Under the pieces are notes generated by a model that ran no database searches, was not told the DNA's origin, and worked only from the letters and a program-made list of their open reading frames with translations. The position numbers and the translations under genes were made by a program. A stretch of 6,212 nt of DNA from assembly GCA_964569295.1 (NCBI GenBank), contig CAZMVU010000252.1, positions 1-6,212 on the forward strand, in the 5' to 3' direction. The stretch comes from CAZMVU01 sp964569295 (GTDB lineage Bacteria > Hydrogenedentota > Hydrogenedentia > Hydrogenedentales > JAGMZX01). Shown here piece by piece: positions 1 to 4,241 of the stretch (position 1 is its first letter; every line of letters starts with the position of its first letter).

Positions 1-477
1 CACAACGGCACGATCTACAACGCGGACCACCTCTTCGGACGCCTGCGCCTGCCCCGGTTCGCGGAGGTGGACAGCGAGATCATCTTCCGCCTGGCGGACC
101 GCTTCGCCCACGAGAGTTCCATCGAGCCGGATGGCTTCAAGCGGGCATTGGCTCTTTGCCGTGGTCAGATGAGCGCCGTGCTGGCCTCCCGTTTCGCGCC
201 GTGGACGGTCCTCGTGCTCAAGGGCAACAAGCCGCTGAGCCTGTTCCTCCACCGGAAGCACCGCGTACTAGCCTACGCCACCGAGCCGGAATGGCTCGAA
301 TACGCTGTGGCCGGGGAGAAAGGCTGGCGCCAACTTGAGGCACCGCCCATGACCATGCTGACCTTCGAATACCAGGACATCACGGATTTCAGGGCCGAAA
401 CCTTCCGGTTCACGGCCCAGGAACGCCGCGGCGGCCCTATCGAAGCAACAGGAAACCGCCGGAGAGTACCCGCATGA
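1..477 (+). CDS. Class II glutamine amidotransferase domain protein (C-terminal part, 5' end outside window)
   Basis: The frame is open from base 1, giving 158 residues and a TGA at 475-477. The first residues, HNGTIYNADHLF, match the HNG...N block of class II (Ntn-hydrolase) glutamine amidotransferases. In GlmS the Asn-Gly of this block forms the oxyanion hole. VDSEIIFRLAD follows at residues 23-33; its Asp24 matches the Asp that holds the glutamine alpha-amino group. A later stretch, VLVLKGNKPLSLFLH followed by YATEPEWLEYA, is the usual distal part of the domain. The family hydrolyses glutamine to glutamate and passes on ammonia. The catalytic N-terminal Cys would lie left of the window. 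No SIS or synthetase domain follows, so the protein ends soon after the amidotransferase fold. The GTG at 67 is not the start, because the motif begins upstream of it. The acceptor substrate is unknown. The stop overlaps the next gene's start, implying co-translation with the cyclotransferase. Confidence 0.85.
   Translation, partial: HNGTIYNADHLFGRLRLPRFAEVDSEIIFRLADRFAHESSIEPDGFKRALALCRGQMSAVLASRFAPWTVLVLKGNKPLSLFLHRKHRVLAYATEPEWLEYAVAGEKGWRQLEAPPMTMLTFEYQDITDFRAETFRFTAQERRGGPIEATGNRRRVPA
461..466 (+). promoter_or_regulatory. Ribosome binding site for the cyclotransferase gene
   Basis: GGAGAG lies 7 bases before the ATG at 474, inside the last codons of the amidotransferase gene. It supports the ATG at 474, which gives a 4-base ATGA overlap with the upstream stop. 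Confidence 0.6.
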
Positions 478-995
478 CACCCAAGGAAACCCCGCCGAAG
501 AACACAAACCGCGAAGACAGTGCCGGACTCAAGGTCTCCATCTTCGTATACGGCACGCTGAAACGAGGCTTCGCGAACCACGACCGCTTCTGCCGCAACG
601 CCATCGACATCCAGCCCGCCACCGTCTGGGGCCGTCTCTACGACCTCGGCGCCTACCCCGCCCTCGAAGTGCCCGAAGAATCCATCCTCGCCCACGGCAC
701 CACCGACCCGCTCGCCGACACCGCCACCCAGGCCCGCGTCGCCGCCCACATGCCCGCCGGTACTCTCAACACCCCGCCCCCCGGGGACCTGTCTGCGTGC
801 GGACACGCACAGGCAGGCTGGAACCTCATCCAAGGCGAACTCATCACCTTCCCCGACCTCACCCGAAACCTACCGCCCTTGGACTATCTCGAAGGCTTCC
901 GCCCTGGTCAAGACCCACTCTACCGGCGCGTTCTGGTTATCGCTCGAGGACGGGATATCACTATTCCTGCTTGGCTCTATGTCGCCGGACGCTGA
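474..995 (+). CDS. Gamma-glutamylcyclotransferase (AIG2-like/GGCT family) protein
   Basis: This is a complete 173-aa protein. Family marks in order: VSIFVYGTLKRG at residues 21-32, where YGTL forms the substrate-binding loop; VWGRLYDLGAYPAL at 51-64; GEL at 121-123; LDYLEGF at 136-142, whose Glu140 is the likely general acid/base; and YRRVLV followed by AWLYV near the C-terminus. GGCT enzymes cyclise the gamma-glutamyl group of gamma-glutamyl amines or peptides, releasing 5-oxoproline and the free amine. No signal peptide or membrane segment is visible, so it is probably cytoplasmic. Between YPAL and GEL lies a longer-than-usual segment (about 65-120) rich in Pro, Ala and Gly, with CGHAQAGW near its end; it may mark a subfamily or a lid. 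The ATG at 474 has a Shine-Dalgarno sequence and overlaps the amidotransferase stop, so the two are probably made together. The substrate cannot be read from sequence, and not all AIG2-like proteins have proven cyclotransferase activity. Confidence 0.87.
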   Translation: MTPKETPPKNTNREDSAGLKVSIFVYGTLKRGFANHDRFCRNAIDIQPATVWGRLYDLGAYPALEVPEESILAHGTTDPLADTATQARVAAHMPAGTLNTPPPGDLSACGHAQAGWNLIQGELITFPDLTRNLPPLDYLEGFRPGQDPLYRRVLVIARGRDITIPAWLYVAGR

Positions 996-1125
996 CTGGG
1001 CGGATTCGGCGAACGCCTATTCACCAAGGCTTGGCCACAAGGAAAAGGACACACACATTCGAATAGTTGCATGAGTATGCCGACAATTGTTCTTTGAGTT
1101 CGTTTGTAAGGACATCACGACCGGT
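996..1125. other. Convergent intergenic region with weak dyads
   Basis: This 130-bp gap separates the plus-strand operon from the minus-strand operon. It looks more A/T-rich than its surroundings. GGCG at 999-1002 can pair with CGCC at 1014-1017 around an inner TTC/GAA, just after the cyclotransferase stop. GCAT at 1069-1072 can pair with ATGC at 1077-1080, and ACAATTGT at 1083-1090 is a short palindrome. None has a strong stem with a U-tract, so no terminator is called. No ORF with coding character was found here. Confidence 0.5.
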
Positions 1126-2025
1126 TCATTGCTCCAGAAGAGACCTGTAGTTGTCCTTCTGGACATTGTCAAAGTAGTAGTTGTTCTGCGGTCCGAACCA
1201 GCCCACACTCCATCGGCTGTTTCGCGCACCATAGGCATTTTCGTCCGGAGCCCATTCCCAGCGCTCGCTCGAGACATGCCCGTCGCACCAGAGCACATTG
1301 GCGCGGCCGTAGTGGCGGAAGTGCATGCTGGGCGACATGAAAGATTCGCCCGGGAATCCGCGGGGGTGGTCGTACGAGACGGCTTTGGGCGGCTCGACGA
1401 AGCTGTATTCGATAAGATAACCCTCCTGCGGGATTGCGGCGTCGGCGAACATGATGGTCTGGGCTGGATTCTTGATGCTGATGTCGCGCATGCCTTTGCG
1501 GCAGGCTTGGACGGGATCCTCGATGATGCTCAGCATTGAACCGACGTAAGCCATGTTATAGCCGTAACCGCCGGTGCCAGCCTCGAATACGTTCAGCGCG
1601 TCCTCGTGCTGGCGGTACTCGAAGAAGACGGGACACTCCTTTACACGGCCATCGGGCAGGTATTCGAAGAGCGGACCTTTGCGGGGATCGAATTCAGAAA
1701 ACTGGTTTGGTGTTTCGCGCGCGCCGTGCCAACGCAACCGGCCGCCGAAGTGCTCGGGATCGGCGCCGGGCAACAGGAAGTCGTACATGTCGGCGGCGGC
1801 GGGCACATAATGGCCGTTGTGCTCGGCGGCGTACATGGTATTCGCCAGGAACAACTGGCGCAGGTTGCTGACGCATTGCGCCGAACGCGCCTGTGCGCGC
1901 GCTCGCGATAGCGCAGGAAGCAGGATAGCCGTGAGAATGGCGATGATTCCGATCACGACCAGCAACTCCACAAGCGTGAAGCCCGCTCCGCGCCATGATC
2001 TCTTGCGTTGTACGTCTCGCGTCAT
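1126..2025 (-). CDS. Prepilin-type N-terminal cleavage/methylation domain protein with C-terminal H-X9-DG motif (pseudopilin-like)
   Basis: This is a complete 299-aa protein. A basic leader (residues 1-15) ends in Gly, followed by FTLVELLVVIGIIAIL. This is a textbook class III prepilin signal: cleavage G15|F16, Glu20 as mature Glu5, then a hydrophobic helix to about residue 36. It should be processed by a PilD-type prepilin peptidase and held in the inner membrane or assembled into a pseudopilus. CVSNLRQLF follows the helix, and CPVF, GGYGYNMAYVG and NPAQTIMFADAA are recurring blocks of this group. Near the C-terminus, His238-(9 residues)-Asp248-Gly249 in HYGRANVLWCDG is the H-X9-DG motif of the processing-associated family that is expanded in Planctomycetota, Lentisphaerota and relatives. 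Its precise role is not known. The ATG at 2025 overlaps the stop of the upstream surface protein (ATGA), with AGGCGGAG just before it, so translational coupling is likely. It could be a minor pseudopilin or a stand-alone exported protein. Confidence 0.92.
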   Translation of the reverse strand: MTRDVQRKRSWRGAGFTLVELLVVIGIIAILTAILLPALSRARAQARSAQCVSNLRQLFLANTMYAAEHNGHYVPAAADMYDFLLPGADPEHFGGRLRWHGARETPNQFSEFDPRKGPLFEYLPDGRVKECPVFFEYRQHEDALNVFEAGTGGYGYNMAYVGSMLSIIEDPVQACRKGMRDISIKNPAQTIMFADAAIPQEGYLIEYSFVEPPKAVSYDHPRGFPGESFMSPSMHFRHYGRANVLWCDGHVSSERWEWAPDENAYGARNSRWSVGWFGPQNNYYFDNVQKDNYRSLLEQ

Positions 2026-4163
2026 GCGCTCCGCCTACGACGCCGCAACCCGAGGATCCCAGCAAGTCCCAGCGTTGCCGCCAGCGCGCCGGAGATGCAG
2101 AGCGGCATTTGCACCACCTCAAAGATGTGAGTCGCTTCACCAAGAAGCACGGTCTCTTCGGGATCAGCATAGAGCGCAACGGTGACCAGGGCGGAATCGC
2201 TGCTCTTCCGCGTCTCAGCTCTTACCAAGAAGGTGGCCACGCCCTGAAGCAGCGCCACTTGATGTCCGGGGTCGCCGGGGGAGGCATCGGGAGTCACCGC
2301 CTGGCCACCTTCAACCACGAGGGTTAGGTAGGCGCCAGCATCGAGGGGATTGCCATATGCGTCGAAAACCTGGCTTGTCGTGTAGGCGATGGGGCCGGGT
2401 GCTACCGTGCTGGGATCGAGCAGATAGATGTCGATAGGACCGAGAGGCGTTCCCGCGGCGAAGACGTAGTTCAGTTGGCCGTGCAGTACACCGTCCAGGG
2501 AAGCAGCGGTCACGGCCGCTGTGCCTGCGCTGGTTCCGCCCACGATGGTAAAGGCAATGACGCCGCCACTCGCAGACACCTGTATGCCGGGGGTCGCGCC
2601 GTCCTGATCGGCTGTGCTGATCGTTCCCAGGGTCGTGGCCACCGTGAAATGGGTGCCGTCGGGGACCAGTGACTCGTCCGGCAGGTGAATCGGGTCGCTG
2701 GTCGCGCTTGCTTCCGTGCCCGGTTCGCCCACTTGGCCTTGCGGGGGGGATGCATGAAACACGTTTTCTCCGGCGCCGGGGTCGATGTCCCCCTCGCCCG
2801 GGAGGGAGGCCAGGAGAAAGGTTCCAGGATACTGGCTTCGGAAGGTTAATGAGTTTTCCGCCGTATCTTTGGTTACCGACGATATGCCGTCTTGCGTGAA
2901 GACGCCTCCCGAAAAGCGATAGGGCTGCAAAGCCGGTTCGTCAAGGCCGGTGATTTCGAGGCTGGTGTAGACAATGGACAACTCGGCGTGCTGCACCTGG
3001 CCCGCTTCGAAATCGCTGACGCTGCTTTGGAATTCACGTACGGCGCCGCTCTTTTCGAGACTGGGAATGGACTGCGCGGGCGCGGGGTCGCCAACCGTCA
3101 GAATGTCCACGATACAGTTGTAGTCGCGGAAGCCGCTACGTAGGCCGTTCGAGAAGAGGGTGATAGCGTTCCCCTGCGCATCCTCCGCGGTGCCGAGTTC
3201 CGTACCGGCGGGACTGCCGCCGTCTTCGGGGGGGATCTCAAGGGCCAGCACGGTGCTCTCAGGGCGGGCAGGGTCGGTTCCGGCTACCCGTATCTCATAT
3301 TCGTCCAGGATGCCGTCTTCATCGTTATCCACGTCAGGTGCGACATCGGCCACGGCATCTATCTCGGGCGTGATGTAACCAAAAGGGCCGTCCAGCAGAT
3401 CGATGAACGCCGAAACACGGATGAAGTGGAACTGCGACAACCCCGCCGGCGCACCGGTCTCGTCCACGGCCCAGGCGATATCGAAAGCGTCGCCGCCGCC
3501 GCTGCGGGGCGTGAGACCTACCTCGAAGGGGTCGTCCGGCCGCACATAGTTGTCGAGGTACTTTCGCTGGGTGGGCGTGAGTTCGCAGTATCCCCAGTTG
3601 TATTCGGTGCCCTCGGTGTTGGGATTGAGTACGTTTCCGGCGAGGGGCGGATCGGGATTGGAGATGCCCTCCGGCAAGACGGACCGGTCGTATTCGCGGC
3701 TGCCGGGAATCAGATACCAGGGGTCGTCGGCGAGTCCGTTGCCGTTCACGTCCTCGCTGATCTCGATGATACCCGCCTCGATCCACTTGCGCTCGGGGTT
3801 GCCGCCGACCCAGAAATTGTTGCCAAAGACAATGCAATCCAGCCCCATCGGATTCTGGGGATCGTCGGTGACGGGTGTGTTGAACTTCAGAATGATATAG
3901 CTCCCCGGGGCTGGCCCCGGGCGGCCGACGGAATGGAGACTGTTATTGTTTGGCGCGTAGGTGCCGCCGCCGACCGGTTCTCCGATGGCCTTTTCCGGTG
4001 TATTGAACCCCTGGTTTGGGTCGATGGCGTTATATGAGATGACCTCGTCGGCCCAAGGATCCTCTGCGTACGCGCCGGCAGACAGGTATAGCGCCACGCA
4101 TATTGCGGCTCCAAGCACTTGCCAATGGAGAGCACTCCAATGCGGCATACTGTGGCGTATCAC
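2022..4163 (-). CDS. Exported modular surface protein with TSP3-like loop, Big_1-like Ig domains and C-terminal sorting-type tail
   Basis: This is a complete 713-aa protein starting at GTG 4163. An N-terminal hydrophobic segment ends at AYA (residue 33), a likely signal peptidase I site. Residues about 37-273 form a conserved extracellular domain: GFNTPEKAIG, LDCIVFGNNF, EDVNGNGLADDPWYLIPGS and GGDAFDIAWAVD, then FHFIRVSAF and EIDAVADV. As I recall, similar blocks occur in uncharacterised surface proteins of Bacteroidota and other phyla. DVDNDEDGILDEYE at 277-290 is a thrombospondin-type-3-like calcium loop. Residues 310-455 are beta-rich and unrecognised. Two invasin/Big_1-like Ig domains follow, about 488-570 (PDGTHFTVATTLGTI) and 575-683 (VFDAYGNPLDAG). 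The end is a Pro, hydrophobic helix and five-Arg tail. The likely role is structural, adhesive or ligand-binding at the cell surface; no catalytic motif is visible. The stop overlaps the pilin-like gene, and a 78-bp gap separates it from the upstream gene. Confidence 0.85.
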   Translation of the reverse strand: MIRHSMPHWSALHWQVLGAAICVALYLSAGAYAEDPWADEVISYNAIDPNQGFNTPEKAIGEPVGGGTYAPNNNSLHSVGRPGPAPGSYIILKFNTPVTDDPQNPMGLDCIVFGNNFWVGGNPERKWIEAGIIEISEDVNGNGLADDPWYLIPGSREYDRSVLPEGISNPDPPLAGNVLNPNTEGTEYNWGYCELTPTQRKYLDNYVRPDDPFEVGLTPRSGGGDAFDIAWAVDETGAPAGLSQFHFIRVSAFIDLLDGPFGYITPEIDAVADVAPDVDNDEDGILDEYEIRVAGTDPARPESTVLALEIPPEDGGSPAGTELGTAEDAQGNAITLFSNGLRSGFRDYNCIVDILTVGDPAPAQSIPSLEKSGAVREFQSSVSDFEAGQVQHAELSIVYTSLEITGLDEPALQPYRFSGGVFTQDGISSVTKDTAENSLTFRSQYPGTFLLASLPGEGDIDPGAGENVFHASPPQGQVGEPGTEASATSDPIHLPDESLVPDGTHFTVATTLGTISTADQDGATPGIQVSASGGVIAFTIVGGTSAGTAAVTAASLDGVLHGQLNYVFAAGTPLGPIDIYLLDPSTVAPGPIAYTTSQVFDAYGNPLDAGAYLTLVVEGGQAVTPDASPGDPGHQVALLQGVATFLVRAETRKSSDSALVTVALYADPEETVLLGEATHIFEVVQMPLCISGALAATLGLAGILGLRRRRRSA
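2025..2108 (-). other. C-terminal sorting-type tail (Pro, hydrophobic helix, five Arg) of the 713-aa protein
   Basis: The last 28 residues run from MPLCISGALAATLGLAG through a hydrophobic stretch to LGLRRRRRSA. A short Pro-containing motif, one transmembrane helix and an Arg cluster at the extreme C-terminus is the layout of PEP-CTERM and related exosortase or rhombosortase targets. No canonical PEP, VPDSG or GlyGly signature is present, so the class is not assigned. It could also simply be a membrane anchor. Confidence 0.6.
2029..2036 (-). promoter_or_regulatory. Ribosome binding site for the pilin-like gene, within the Arg codons of the upstream tail
   Basis: AGGCGGAG on the minus strand overlaps the AGG CGG AGC codons of the Arg-Arg-Ser tail of the 713-aa protein. 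Its GGAG is only 3 bases from the ATG at 2025, while its AGG is 8 bases away. With the ATGA overlap, this suggests re-initiation by ribosomes finishing the upstream gene. Confidence 0.45.
4065..4163 (-). other. Signal peptide of the 713-aa surface protein
   Basis: Residues 1-33 contain a hydrophobic core (LGAAICVALYLSAG) ending in the small-X-small motif AYA before Glu34, a good signal peptidase I site. The part before the core is long (about 16 residues) and only weakly basic, with Arg3 and several His. A shorter protein from the in-frame ATG at 4148 would still have a working core. Confidence 0.75.
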
Positions 4164-4168
4164 ACGAA

Positions 4169-4175
4169 CTCCTTT
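4169..4175 (-). promoter_or_regulatory. Ribosome binding site deciding the GTG start of the 713-aa protein
   Basis: AAAGGAG (minus strand) lies 5 bases before GTG 4163, an ideal spacing. The alternative ATG at 4148 would be 20 bases away, too far. This favours GTG as the start. Confidence 0.75.
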
Positions 4176-4190
4176 CCAAAGGCTTGGGCG

Positions 4191-4215
4191 CGTCCTGCCC
4201 GGGATGGGCAGGACG
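4191..4215 (-). terminator. Perfect 10-bp inverted repeat between the two large exported-protein genes; candidate terminator or mRNA-processing hairpin
   Basis: CGTCCTGCCC (4191-4200) and GGGCAGGACG (4206-4215) are exact reverse complements around a 5-base loop (GGGAT). The hairpin starts 26 bases after the stop of the upstream minus-strand gene and ends 15 bases before the Shine-Dalgarno sequence of the next. There is no T-tract after it on the minus strand, so it is not a classical intrinsic terminator. It could be an attenuating or stabilising hairpin that sets different expression levels for the two genes, or a protein-binding site. Confidence 0.45.
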
Positions 4216-4241
4216 GCCCTAGCAGGTTGTTCTGTCGTAAC

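Noticed and set aside
67..477. GTG at 67 as start of the amidotransferase gene
   Set aside because: The diagnostic HNG motif lies upstream in the same open frame, so the gene begins outside the window.
273..833. Minus-strand open frame (186 codons) across the amidotransferase-cyclotransferase junction
   Set aside because: Gly/Val-rich shadow; both plus-strand genes show family motifs throughout.
1024..1034. CCAAGGCTTGG dyad as a terminator
   Set aside because: The arms leave a one-base loop, and no T-tract follows; too weak to call.
3426..4037. Plus-strand open frame (203 codons) opposite the N-terminal domain of the 713-aa protein
   Set aside because: The conserved blocks are all on the minus strand; the plus product resembles no family.
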